A DNA stretch of 64,000 nucleotides. Origin: Pteria penguin (taxonomy: Eukaryota > Mollusca > Bivalvia > Pterioida > Pteriidae). The notes below the pieces were generated by a model that ran no database searches, was not told the DNA's origin, and worked only from the letters and a program-made list of their open reading frames with translations. The number at the start of each line of letters is the position of its first letter. Within the stretch, counting starts at the first letter, position 1. The DNA lies in contig CM068588.1 in NCBI GenBank assembly GCA_035048485.1, positions 2,480,001 through 2,544,000 of the forward strand. Direction: 5' to 3'. The translations under genes and the position numbers were made by a program. Shown piece by piece: positions 44,501 to 59,500 of this stretch.

Positions 44501-47500
44501 GCATTGTCAATGTGTTGTTTCATACTCCACACAATGAAGCAATGTCAAGTCCTCAGTTCATAAACCATACTAAGCAGCATTGTCAATGTGTTGGTTCATA
44601 CTCCACACAATGAAGCAATGTCAAGTCCTCAGTTCATAAACCATACTAAGCAGCATTGTCAACGTGTTGGTTCATATTCCATGCAATGAAGCAATGTCAA
44701 GTCCTCAGTTCATAAACCATACTAAGCAGCATTGTCAATGTGTTGGTTCATACTCCACACAATGAAGCAATGTCAAGTCCTCAGTTCATAAACCATACTA
44801 AGCAGCATTGTCAATGTGTTGGTTCACACTCCACACAATGAAGCATTGTCAAGTCCTCAGTTCATAAACCATACTAAGCAGCATTGTCAATGTGTTGGTT
44901 CACACTCCACACAATGAAGCATTGTCAAGTCCTTAGTTCATAAACCATACTAAGCAGCATTGTCAATGTGTTGGTTCACTCCATACAATGAAGCATTGTC
45001 AAGTCCTCAGATCATAAACCATACTAAGCAGCATTGTCAACGTGTTGGTTCATACTCTATGCAATGAAGCATTGTCAAGTCCTGAGTTCATAAACCATAC
45101 TAAGCAGCATTGTCAATGTGTTGGTTCACACTCCACACAATGAAGCATTGTCAAGTCCTCAGTTCATAAACCATACTAAGCAGCATTGTCAACGTGTTGG
45201 TTCATATTCCATGCAATGAAGCATTGTCAAGTCCTTAGTTCATAAACCATACTAAGCAGCATTGTCAATGTGTTGGTTCATATTCCATGCAATGAAGCAA
45301 TGTCAAGTCCTGAGTTCATAAACCATACTAAGCAGCATTGTCAACGTGTTGGTTCATATTCCATGCAATGAAGCATTGTCAAGTCCTTAGTTCATAAACC
45401 ATACTAAGCAGCATTGTCAATGTGTTGGTTCACTCCATACAATGAAGCATTGTCAAGTCCTCAGATCATAAACCATACTAAGCAGCATTGTCAATGTGTT
45501 GGTTCATACTCCATGCAATGAAGCATTGTCAAGTCCTCATTTCATAAACCATAATAAGCAGTATTGTCAACGTGTTGGTTCATACTTCATGCAATGAAGC
45601 ATTGTCAAGTCCTCCTCCTAAACAACACTGACATTGTCTAGATCTTGGTTCTTAGTCCCTAATACAAGTACAACTGTTCTACAGCAAAGTCAAGTCCTTG
45701 ATTCATAAATCTTTCAAATTATCATTGTCAAGTTGAGTTCATTATCCGTACTAAAAAAAAAGCAATGTTAAGTACTTGGTAAATACATCTTGCTAACTAG
45801 CATTGTAAAATCCTCATTTCACAACTCATACTAAGTATCAATGTCAAGACCTCGGTTTACACTATACTAAGCAGAATTGTTGAGTTCATAAACCATGCTC
45901 AGCAGCAATGTCAAGACCTCGGTTTACACTTTACTAGGGAGAATTGTTGAGTTCATAAACCATGCTTAGCAGCATTGTCAAGACCTCGGTTTACACTATA
46001 CTAAGCAGAATTGTTGAGTTCATAAACCATGCTTAGCAGCATTGTCAAGACCTCGGTTTACACTATACTAAGCAGAATTGTTGAGTTCATAAACCATGCT
46101 CAGCAGCATTGACAAGACCTCGGTTTACACTATACTAAGCAGAATTGTTGAGTTCATAAATCAAGCTCAACAGCAATGTCAAGACCTCGGTTTACACTAT
46201 ACTAAGCAGAAATGTTAAGTTCATAAACCAAGCTCAACAGCAATGTCAAGACCTCCGTTTACACTATACTAAGCAGTATTTTTGAGTTCTCGGTTCATAA
46301 ACCATGCTCAGCAACATTGTGAAGTCCTCGGTTTACATACCATGTAAGTTAGCACTATTAAGTTCTTGGTCATTTATAATGCTATGCAGCAGCATTGTAA
46401 ATTCATTTAGTCCATTTAGTATGACACTTTAAGCCTCATTTGCAATTGATCAATAATTTTGTGTTTCAATTTTCAGCATTAATGTTACATTGTACCACTT
46501 CAGTAAGTTATGAAATATGATCTGAACTAGAACTGTCCTAACGGACCAAATACCCCCTGCGGCAACAAAATCTGAAGTAGGGCAAAGAGCAAGGAAAAGG
46601 TCACGAGGTCAGAAATATTGGTACCAACAGAAAGGTCTTGCCACAAGGAATACACAAGTGTAGTATGAAGGCTCCATCACTTTTGGTTAAAACATGGCCA
46701 AGGTTAAAGTTTTCTAGACAGACTCAAACAGACAGACACAGACAGACAGACAAGGTGATTCAAATATACCCCCACAAACAAAAATGTAAATAAATTAACT
46801 TACTTGCAATATTTGTGACTGGATTTCTACAACAAGCTGCCTTGTAAAAATCCTAAAATAAAGACCAGGGGAACTAATGAAGCTAGAGTCCTATTAGTGA
46901 TATACATGTAATTACTATGCACATTGATGTAACATTTTTATTTATGTCTGGATTTGTATGTATGCTGGTACTTAAATTACAACTCATAAGTTGTTACATT
47001 AAAGTGAATCCTATTCATGGTACATAGAACCCCTTTCTTTCTTTTCCTCCCCCCTCCCCCCTCTTACCCTACCCTCTGTTAGTAGTAAATTCCTGTATAG
47101 TTTCATCAAAATGGTGATACTCGTACAAATGAGAAAATTTTAGCTTGTAAATGGCTAGCATGATAAAATTAGATTGCATTTAGCAATAATCACAACCTAT
47201 ACCTGTTTACTGCAGGACTGACACACAAATGAATGGCTGAGTACCACATGACCTAAATACATTTCAAATCAACAGAGTTAAACATTACAAAGAATCATGA
47301 TGTTTTAAATTTTGTGAAGCATAAATAGACTTGAAAACATTAAACAAGGCAAAATTACTAAAAGCTGGACAGCCAGACACAAAGATGTCAAAGCCAAGTG
47401 CAGAATACTCACTCTCACTCGATATGATATGATATGATATGATATGATATGATATATGATATGATATGATAAGATATGATATGATATGATATGATATGAT

Positions 47501-50500
47501 ATGATATGATATGATATGATATAATGATTATTCATTATGAAGAATATAATAAACATAATTATCATATGAAGAGTACATACAGGATATTGACCAATCAAAT
47601 GAGTTGTTAGGAATCCACCATGAGAACCACCAAATACCACAACTTTGGATGGGTCAGCTTTCCCCTGTTTGAGAATATGTTCAGCTGCACACTGAAATAA
47701 TATGAGAAAACAAAGTGATACAAGAGGCCACATGATTTATATGTAAAAAATTGTGCTTTATCCGATCTGTAAATATATGGAATCATGCATGTACATGTAG
47801 ATCATGTCTAAACATTTCAGTTCATTGCAAATTGCTGAAATAAATCTACTTTCACTTGCATTTCTCATCACTTCTATATGATTCTTAACACCCTGGTGAT
47901 ATGTCTGTATTTGCATGTAACTGTTAAATTTTTGAGGATTTTGTGTCGCTTTCTACTCACTGTACAGCAACATAAAATCTGGAAGATTCTAACCTCTTGA
48001 ACATCATGGTACAATCTGAGGATGACCCAGGTTACCTGAACATCATGGTACAATCTGAGGATGACCCAGATTACCTGAACATCATGGTACAATCTGAGGA
48101 TGACCCAGATTACCTGAACATCATGGTACAATCTGAGGATGACCCAGATACCTGAACATCATGGTACAATCTGAGGATGACCCAGATTACCTGAACATCA
48201 TGGTACAATCTGAGGAAGACCCACATTACCTGCTCAGTGAATACTTTAATTCTACCCCTCTCTGTAAATGCTTTATACTACATTGATTTACATATAACAT
48301 TATAATCATATGTTTTATGTTGTTTTTACATATAAGTGTATTACCTGACAATCTTTGACATCCATGTCACCTACACTGCCTGGCAACATTCTCAAACTGT
48401 TATCACCATATCCCACTGAGCCTCTGTAATTCACTGCCAAGAGTTCCACATTGAAAAATCATGAATGAGTTAAATGTTATGACAAATTCTAATGAATTAG
48501 TTAAAAGTTACAACAAATTCTTATTGATGATATTGCCTGAAAGCCTTAAATTTTGTAAATAAGATGTGTGTATAACAAATTATAATGTATAAACAAGAGA
48601 AATGCAAAGTAAAACATCTGACTTTTTTTCTTCATTTAAGTACTTCCTCACATTATGAAGTTGGTTGGTTGATTGGTGTTTTATGCCACTTTCAACAATT
48701 TTTCAGTTATATCACAACATGGAAGCCGGAGGTAACCAACCTTTTAAACATAGTGGCGCAATCCGGGGATCAAACCCAGATCGTTGGCGCCGCAAGCCAA
48801 GCGCTTAATCACGACACCAAGCTTGACCCTCACACTATGAAGAATAAGTATACAAAGTCTGATGACCTTCATTGTAAAATATGTCTTTGAGTGTGTCCAA
48901 AAATCAAGAAGAATCATACAGTCCAATCAATTTATGAATAGATATACACCCAGCAGTGTTACTATGCAATTTCTTTCTTTGCTAACGTAGCTGAATTTTT
49001 GTTGTCTTCCAATAAATTCCTGTCAGTTCACTGAGACCACAGTACAAAATCTGTATTTAGAGGCCACCAAAGGGAGATGGGAAAGTGGCTGCTTAAGATA
49101 GACGGTCTCTTAACACAGGTCAATTTTCTGTAGACAGTAGTAAAGAACAGAGAAAGGTGGTTGTAATAGACAGGTGATTGCTTTATACAGGTAGTCTTTG
49201 AAGGTAGTAAGACTGTACTGAAAAAAAAAACATCTTCTCAACTGATTCAAGACTTAAAATCAATGTCTCCTAAGCTGATTCAACACTCAAGCCACCAGGA
49301 GTCTCTGTCCAGCAAACCATGGCTATGATACAAATTATACACACAGATAAATATATGATTTTTGGGGTTGTTGTTTATGTCGCACCATGATCATTCTACC
49401 TATGTGGTTGAAGCCAGTAGTGACAGAGAAACCAAACCATGGAGACAAAACTTAAAACTTCAGTAAAGAGATTGCAAAAACTTCCTTGAGTTTGATAACG
49501 AGTATTAACCCAGATCTCTGCCCACCTCAGCAGTGAGGTCCCTCTACATAGAGACCTCTATCCACCTTCCCACTGAGGTCCCTCTACATACAGACTTTTG
49601 CCCACCTCCCCAATGAGGTTTTCTACATACAGACCTTTGCCCACTCTGCCACTGAGGTCCCTCTACATACAGACCTTTGTCCACCTCCCCACTGAGGCCT
49701 TTAACATACAGAGCTTTGCCCACTCTGCCATTGAGGTCCCTCTACATACAGACCTTTGCCCACTCTGCCATTGAGGTCCCTCTACATACAGACTTCTATC
49801 CACCTTCCCACTGACGTCCCCTACATACAGACCTCTGCCCACCTCCCCACTGAGGTTCCTCTACATACAGACCTCTGCCCACTCTGCCACTGAGGTCCCT
49901 CTACATACAGACCTTTGTTCACCTCCCCACTGAGGTCCCTCTACATACAGACCTTTGCCCACTCCACCACTGAGGTCCCTCTACATACAGAGTGCAGTGT
50001 TCTTACCATATAACACCGCAAATCCTGAGAGAGCAAACTGAGCTGTAAACACCGAATAACTTGTAGAAAATGCTGAATGCGGTCCACCTGAAACAAGATT
50101 TCATTCATTAATATTAAAGTTTCTACATCCTGAATTTTATTCAGAACAAAGCTATGTTAGTTTACTCATCGTGCGTGAGAAATATATTTTGATACACCTA
50201 CCATGAGGGAAGACGATGAGTGGGAGATCTTTAGCGGTAGAATTCTTTGGTGATATATAGACAGCATCGTAGTTACGAGCACCTGTTACAGAAAAGTATC
50301 GTCTAATGATTACAATGTTATATATCATGACATTGTGTTTTCTATACTAAACAACGAACATCTTATAAATAATTCAGATGTATCTAGAACTGTGCTGACA
50401 AGATTAGTATCAATGTTCAATCATACCTGAAAGGGAAAATAAAACTAAAACTGTCCTAATGGGACAAATACCCCTGCAGCAACATAGGTTAAAACATGCA

Positions 50501-53500
50501 ATAATTCATCCCAAGATACATCACTGGTCTTAGTGTAATGGATGTCCCACTTGTACATTTTGAGAAACTTGCTGTGTTAAACTTCTAAACCGTACAGATG
50601 GAAAGACAGACAGTTATAATTAAGGATTATCTTTAACAATTTGCAATTTATTGAGATATAATAGTTTGTTGTGGTGCACACCTTATAATCTGTGAAGCGA
50701 AATATAAAAAAGTGTGCAAAAAAATGTAAATTACAAAATTGTTGAAGCCATTTCTTGTATTTTAATTCATGGCAAATATAACTTGGTTTCACATTTTAAT
50801 TTTCAACAATTAATTCATTTCAACACATAAACTTAACAACGAAAGCAGATGAATATATATATATATTATACACATATATGTACATGTATCATGTAAAGGT
50901 AAAAATAATTCTGGGGAGCATTTCCTGAAGTGGACTTTTCTTAGGAACCTAACTAATTTATGGTGTATAAAAAAAATAACGGCCAATCACATTTTCTGTC
51001 TTAGACAACATTAAATTATTCTGAGTTGGTTCACTATGTGCTCCAGTCAATTCATGGCAAAGGCATAAAAATGGAACGAGAGGTGTATAAGGAATTCAAA
51101 GTGAATTTCAAAATGGTAGGAAAAAGTAAGCAATGAATGATGAGGTGAGGACAGAGGTAGAAGAGAGAAAACTAGTTGAGTTCTTAATCCTTTTCATATT
51201 TTTTCACAGAATGTAATCATAACAATATATGAAAAAGTATAAAAAGCAAGATATTTACAGTGTGCATCACAGCAATACATACTGTACATGCTCTTATTTT
51301 AGCACAATGAAATTTTAGAAGAAATACAATGCAGTGATGTTGAAAAGTGTCAGTCCGAAAGTTTTGACTGACTAAATCTCTTTCAGACTGACAAAATTCT
51401 ACACAATTTTTTTCATACATGTATTGCATTGTCCTGATTGACAAAAATTTCAAAATCACTGAAAATGGAAATAGAACTGTGGGACACATAAGTATTGTCT
51501 TATTTTATTGGGACTTGTCCCTTTGAAAATATTTCTATCAGTTTAGTCATGAATAAGCTTTTACATATCAAGGACAAGGCTAAATCTGGTAAAATATAAA
51601 ACTGACTAAATTAATTCAATATACAGTACTAGTTCTTACTTACCATATGTTGGATGAGGTCGATCAAATGGTGTGAAGGTAAGGATTTCATAATCAATGT
51701 CCAGATGGGTTTGAGGTGGATCCAGGGACACTACTGACCCCTCAAGGGACTGTTGACTTGTGGAAGGAAAAGGGACTAGGCACTATGGGAAACACAATAA
51801 TAGAAATAAAGACCAATATGTATGCTTTGATTAAAAAGATATCAACAAAGAGCTTGTTCAAACGCTGTGTAAAATCCTAAAAATTAAAATGCTCTTTGAA
51901 AATTTGATTTAGAAATTCGACTTCCTAGGGCAAGATTGATAAATTCACCAGATAGGGAGAAATGTTTTACCAGTAATAGCTGACACACCCAATAACACCA
52001 GATTCTAAGGTATGATGTACTCACCTATTTGGGAAGGAGTTTACAAACGGATACAGCCAGTACGAGTAACACAAGATCCGTAGGCACGATGTACTTAACA
52101 GATAGGGAGGAAGTTTAATAGTCGACACACCCATTAAGAAAAGATCCTCGGCATAATGTACTCACCAGATACGAGGGATGGTAATAGATGACACAGCCAG
52201 TAAAACCACATCCTCAGCATAACACACTCACCAGATTGGGAGGGATGTTAATAGATGACACAGCCAGTAAAACCACATCCTCAGCATAACACACTCACCA
52301 GATAGGGAGGGATGTTAATAGGTGACACAGCCAGAAAAACCAGATCCTCAGCATAACACACTCACCAGATAGGGAGGGATGTTAATAGATGACACAGCCG
52401 GTAAAACCAGATCTTCAGCATAACACACTCACCAGATAGGGAGGGATGTTAATAGGTGACACAGCCAGAAAAACCAGATCCTCAGCATAACACACTCCCC
52501 AGATAGGGAGGGATGTTAATAGATGACACAGCCGGTAAAACCAGATCTTCAGCATAACACACTCCCCAGATAGGGAGGGATGTTAATAGATGACACGGCC
52601 AGTAAAACCAGATCTTCAGCATAACACACTCCCCAGATACGGAGGGATGTTAATAGATGACACAGCCAGTAACACCAGATCTTTAGGCATGAAGTACTTA
52701 TCAGAAAGGGAGGGAGTTTAATAGTCACCACACCCATTAAGAATAGATTCTCAACATGATGTACTCACCAAATAGGGAGGGATGTTAATTGATGACACAG
52801 CCAGTAACACCAGATCCTGGTGCACATCCATGACCTGGTAGCCACCATCTATTCAAAACAAAAACTTGAGCTACAATTCTTTATAAATGAAACACAAGTT
52901 ATTGATAATAAGAATACAATGTTCTAAACGATCTGTAACAAATTTTGTATTTTTTTTTATTCATACATTCAAATTGTTACATGTACATTACAAAAAAGAA
53001 TATCCTTCTTTAAATGTGTATAATCATACTCTTTAGTTTTCATCATAATCAGACAGAAAAAGTTTTGAAAAATATGGTGAACATTTGACCTATTGATACC
53101 AACAGTGTTGACCTAGTGAATTTGTTCTCTGCCTCATAGTTTTTATTTCTGATTAGCTTCACAGATCAATGAAAGGAAAAAAGATAAATTAAATCCCTGG
53201 TTTTGAAAATAATAAGGCTTACCTGTTTTAAAATAAGAAAGAGATCTGTCCTCTGTGTTAACAATTACTAATGTCTGAAAAAAACTCAAAGTTTTAAATT
53301 CTAATGCCAACTTCTGTAAATTGGGAAAATTAACCAATGACAGCTTCAAGATATTCTCTTTTAAAGCTATCACAGTGAATACATGTCATATGCATACATA
53401 TGCCCATAGAAAAATGTCTTCTAACATAAGCAGGAATTTCATTCGTTTGTATATGTATTTGAGGTACATGGTAACAACATCACCCTCATGCATTGCACAG

Positions 53501-56500
53501 ACTTTCTACTACTGTAATGCACCCACCTGAAGCAATACGGAATCTTTAAATGTCAACGTCAATCATGACATGTACCTTGGTCGTTACTGTTTTATCCCAC
53601 AGACAGAACACTGACCAGTTGTCAGAGGGCACCTATCACCCTCAAAACTTACTGACACTACTGACTGAGTCATGTCAACTCCATAGAAACTAAACACGTG
53701 GCCCAAGTGGGCCTATATCGCTCACCTGAGTACCTAGATGATCAGTCATGCATGAAGGAAGAATTCATTTATTTTTGCATTAATGTGACTAAGTCAACAC
53801 AGATGTGGAAAATATGTCAAATTTTATTTCAGGCTAGAATAAAAAACAACAATTTTTTGCACATCCATTCAGGTGATTTTGATATTAAGCATTTCCTTTG
53901 TCTCTGCAAGAAGTCATTCAGGGCAACAAGTTAGTCATTTTCTTTAGGTGGGGCCTTTTGTTGACTGATTTCAAGTCTGGGTCATGAACAACAATTGTTT
54001 CAAATATTGTCCAGATCTAACTTAAAATTGCCTAATTTCATATGTTGAGTGTTGAGAAACATCTAAAAACTTATTTAGATGTGTAAAGAAATGAAAAAAA
54101 AAATTTCTCCATATTTCAATTACCAAGTGGTATATGTACCATTGTGAGAACTGCTTTTTAGACATGGTGGCATTATCTGTTAACCAATTTGGATGAAATT
54201 TACCAAATTGATAGAGGACCTTTAGTACTTCATGTATTCCATGTTTCATTAAAATCTTTCATGTGGTATAACAGCAGACGTGAAAAATGTGATTGAATTG
54301 TTCCTACACACCCTCATTTGGAAGTCTTAAAAAATTCATAGAAAATCCAAAAATTGAGATATTGACAAAATTCTTTCAAAGTAACAATCCTTACCATAAT
54401 TATGATCACAATAGTCCATAAGAAATCATCATTATCAATTAACTAGGAAATATGACACTTTTTTTCTGCATTGAATCACTAAGTCCAAAGAAATGTCGAA
54501 AAAAAATTCTAAAATTTGATTTTGGAAGGGAACCAAAATGACAATACGTCTTCACTCATCCCTCTAGATCATTTCTATACATTCTGTTTCTCTCTGTATA
54601 CAGCCCGTATGAAAAAGAATATTGTTAAAGGAGAGAACTCTTTTGTGACCTACTTTTGACTATGGTGGCGCCTCCTGTAACGAGGTCTGGACGAAAACAA
54701 CAGAATTTGAAGAGGATCATAAGTGACTTATTCCTACCAAGATTTATTAAAATCCTTCAAACAGTTTTGTAGAAAAAGTTGAAAATGTGAAAAATGGCCA
54801 ATCCCCCCCCCCTTTTTTTTTTGGAAGTCTTAAACGTAAAATTCCTAATTTCATATGTTGAGTGTTGAGAAACATCTAAAAACTTATTTAGATGTGTAAA
54901 AAGAAAAAAAAAATTTTTTGACCACAGCTGGATTTGAACCGCTACTCTCCATATTTCAATTACCAAGTGGTATATGTACCATTGTGAGAACTGCTTTTTA
55001 GACATGGTGGCATTATCTGTTAACCAATTTGGATGAAATTTACCAAATTGATAGAGGACCTTTAGTACTTCATGTATTCCATGTTTCATTAAAATCTTTC
55101 ATGTTGTTTTGTAGAAAAAGTTGAAAATGTGAAAAATGGCCAACCTCCCCCCCCCCCCTTTTTTTTTTGGAAGTCTTAAAAAATTCATAAAAAATCAAAA
55201 AATTGAGATAATGACAAAATTCTTTCACAATAATATTCCTTACCACAATTATGATCAAAATAGTCATTAAGAAATCATCAATATCAATTAACTGAAAAAC
55301 ATGACACTTTTCTTCATTGAAATGACTAAGTCCAGAAACACGTCAAAAAAGCGTAAATTTCTATTTGACGGATCTTAACCCCGAACACAATTTTTAAAAA
55401 CCCATCTTTATAGATTGTTGAAATGCAATTAGTTTCCCCATTTATGTACTGGTTCTGGAGAAGAAGATGTTTGAAGAGGGGTACCCTTTTGGGCACTTTT
55501 GGTCCCGCCCTGGATCCACCCCTGAGGGAATCTGGATCCCGAACACAATTTTAGTAGGGGACCATGAGTACATCATTTACACAAAGTTTGATCCAAATCT
55601 GCAATGTAGTTCCAAACAGTTTTGTAGAAAAAGTTGAAAATGTGAAAAATGGCCACCACCCCCCTTTTTTTTTTTGGAAGTCTTAAACGTAAAATTCCTA
55701 ATTTCATATGTTGAATGTTAAGAAACATCTAAAAACTCATTTAGATGTGTAAAAAAAAAAAAAAATTTTTTTTGACCACAGCTGGATTTAATCCGCTACT
55801 CTACATTTTTCAAATACCAAGTATTATATGTACCATTGTGAGACCTACTTTTTAGACATGGTGGCATTATCTGTTTACCAATTTGGATGAAATTTACCAA
55901 ATTGATAGAGGACGTTTAGTACTTCATGTATTCCATGTTTCATTAAAATCTTTCATGTGGTTTCGTAGAAAAAGTTGAAAATGTGAAAAATGGCCAACCC
56001 CCCCCCCCCCCCCCTTTTTTTTTTGGAAGTCTTAAAAAATTCATAAAAAATCAAAAAATTGAGATAATGACAAAATTCTTTCACAATAATATTCCTTACC
56101 ACAATTATAATCAAAATAGTCATTAAGAAATCATCAATATCAATTAACTGAAAAACATGACACTTTTCTTCATTGAAATGACTAAGTCCAGAAACACGTC
56201 AAAAAAGCATAAATTTTTATTTGACGGATCTTAACCCCGAACACAATTTTTAATAACCCATCTTTATAGATTGTTGAAATGCAATTAGTTTCCCTATTTA
56301 TGTACTGGTTCTGGAGAAGAAGATGTTTGAAGAGGGGTACCCTTTTGGGCACTTTTGGTCCCGCCCTGGATCCACCCCTGAGGGAATCTGGATCCCGAAC
56401 ACAATTTTAGTAGGGGACCTTGAGTACATCATTTACACAAAGTTTGATCCAAATCTGCAATGTAGTTCCAGAGAAGAAGTCGAAAATGTGAAAAAGTTAA

Positions 56501-59500
56501 CGACGGACGACGACGACGACGGACGACGGACAGCGCACTACGACTATAGCTCACTTGAGCCTTTGGCTCAGGTGAGCTAAAAACCTATACTTTAATGACA
56601 GTTTATAATGTTTAATCACATGATCAAGATACAAGAAATATCACACATCCCAAATATTTCAGAACTCTATTTAACAAGATATAATGACATACAGAACTTT
56701 ATTTAATTCTATGAAACAGGATTTAGGGACATACAGAACCTTAATATATAGTTCTCTGAAACAGGATTTATCGACATACTGAACTTTGTATAGTTCTATG
56801 AAACAGGATTTAGGGACATACAGAACTTTGTACAGTTCTCTGAAACAGGATTTAGGGACATACAGAACTTTGTACAGTTCTCTGAAACAGGATTTAGGGA
56901 CATACAGAACTTTGTACAGTTCTCTGAAACAGGATTTAGAGACATACAGAACTTTGTACAGTTCTCTGAAATAGGATTTAGGGATATTCAGAACTTTGTA
57001 CAGTTCTCTGAAACAGGATTAAGGACATACAGAACTTTGTATAGTTCTATGAAACAGGATTTAAGGACATACAGAACTTTGTACAGTTCTCTGAAACAGG
57101 ATTTAGGGACATACAGAACTTTGTATAGTTCTATGAAACAGGATTTAGGGACATACAGAACTTGGTATAGTTCTATGAAACAGGATTTAGGGACATACAG
57201 AACTTTGCATATAATTCCCTGTAACAGGATTAAATGACATATAGTTACATATATATATTGTATAATACATATTGCATAGAACAGGGTATGGGGGCATATA
57301 AAATATATTGTTAAATTCCAAGGAGTATTATATACAGGGACATACAGAATACCGTATTATTCCATGGAACATGACAGGGCACATACAGAATATTGTATAA
57401 TTCCATTAAGAAGATTTCAGGACATACGTACAGACTGACATCTTGAGAGACTCTGAAGTGCCACTCTTGTACTGTCCACTGACCAGCATCGCCTTGGCAA
57501 TGAGAAAGTAAACAGTCCGGGAAATTCCTTGTCTGAAATGTTCAAGTTAGTAAAGAATTAAAGAGATTGAGAAACATTTAAAATCATGTAAAATTACATG
57601 ATACATTTACATTATATAGAATATTTATCTAATCTTTATCTGTTTTACTATGATTAAGAAACAAGTTAACAACTTATATTAATCTTGATCGTTGGCACGG
57701 AGCTTGGCGTAATGGTGTCGTTTGTGTGTGAGTAAACCGGAGTACCTGGAGAAAACCAACAAAGCCAGGTTGGTGACAGCCTCACCATCTCATGTACCAC
57801 ATCGGGAATCGAACCCGGGTCGCACTGGTTAGAAGCAAGCGTGCTACCGACTACGCTGCCTGGCCCCCCAGACCATAAAATCAGGAAATCTAAACATTCA
57901 GATCTTCATTTTAATCTAGTATAATGACGATTTGGGGCCATTGAAATTCCAAGTTTCTCTTCAATTACTGCTACCCAAAACTTCTCTATTTTTTCATATA
58001 TATCATAGTTAATATAATTTCACAAAATCCGAGCCTTCATGTTCATTGATCTCACCTTTGGGATCTTTGTATTGATATTACCTTTAAGATTTTTGTATTC
58101 ATCTTACCTTTGGGATCTTTGCAATAATCTTACCTTTGGGATCTTTGTATTGATCTTGATCTTACCTTTGGGATCTTTGCAATGATCTTACATTTGAGAT
58201 CTTTGTATTGATCTTACCTTTGGGATCTTTGTATTGATCTTACCTTTGGGATCTTTGTATTGATCTTACCTTTGAGATCTTTGTATTGATCTTACCCTTG
58301 GGATTTTTGCATTGATCTGCATTTGGGATCTTTAAAATGATCTTACCTTTTAGATCTTTGTATTGATCTTACCCTTGGGATTTTTGCATTGATCTGCATT
58401 TGGGATCTTTGCAATGATCTTACCTTTGAGATCTTTGTAATGATCATACCTTTGGGATTTTGGTATTGATCTTACCTTTGGGATCTTTGCAATAATCTTA
58501 CCTTTGGGATCTTTGTATTGATCTTGATCTTACCTTTGGGATCTTTGCAATGATCTTACATTTGAGATCTTTGTATTGATCTTACCTTTGGGATCTTTGT
58601 ATTGATCTTACATTTGAGATCTTTGTATTGTTCTTACCCTTGGGAGTTTTGCATTGATCTGCATTTGGGATCTTTAAAATGATCTAACTTTTTAGATCTT
58701 TGTATTGATCTTACCCTTGGGATTTTTGCATTGATCTGCATTTGGGATCTTTGCAATGATCTTACCTTTGAGATCTTTGTATTGATCATACCTTTGGGAT
58801 TTTTGTATTGATCTTACCTTTGGGATCTTTGCAATAATCTTACCTTTGGGATCTTTGTATTGATCTTGATCTTACCTTTGGGATCTTTGCAATGATCTTA
58901 CCTTTGAGATCTTTGTACTGATCTTACCTTTGGGATTTTTGCATTAATCTGCATTTGGGATCTTTGCAATGATCTTACCTTTGAGATCTCTGTATTGATC
59001 ATACCTTTGGGATTTTTGTATTGATCTTACCTTTGCGATCTACGCAATGATCTTACCTTTGGGATCTTTGTATTGATCTTGATCTTACCTTTGGGATCTT
59101 TGCCTTGATCTTGCTTATGGGATCTTTGCAATGATCTTACCTCTTGGATCTGCAATGATCTTACCTTTGAAATCATTGATCTTGATCTTACCTTTGGGAT
59201 CTTTGCATTGATCTTACCTTTGGGATCTTTGCATTGATCTTACCTTTGGGATCTTTGCATTGATCTTACCTTTGGGATCTTTGACTATATCTACCACCAT
59301 TGTCAGTTCTTGTGATTTCCAGTTTATCTGTAATAATACAAATACTATTCATTGAATCAAGCACTTCACTATGACGAAACTGTGCACAGAATTGTTTTAA
59401 CTACATTGACCTAAAATTAGGTTTCAATCTCATACACTTGAGGACATCAGTTCTAGCAGATGATTCATGTTCATGTATAATGATAAAAAGGATGCAGTAG

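Noticed and set aside
43860..45615. CRISPR-like array
   Set aside because: Units are directly tandem without unique spacers and the context is a eukaryotic intron.
47305..47733. 142-codon minus-strand ORF as an independent gene
   Set aside because: Only 47691-47581 is coding; it is the APEH exon with the GGSHGGF serine, and the rest is intron including a GATAT microsatellite.
52549..52737. Minus-strand ORF with [15 protein letters not shown]
   Set aside because: It is made of duplicated copies of an APEH exon end; only the outermost copy at 52848-52769 fits the gene in phase.
53698..55267. Repeated short ORFs in the 53.7-55.3 kb region
   Set aside because: They are internal duplicate blocks of a non-coding dispersed element; frames are not maintained between copies.
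56786..57237. ORFs repeating a 14-residue phrase ([14 protein letters not shown])
   Set aside because: They translate the 42-bp intronic array; there are no flanking exons on the plus strand.
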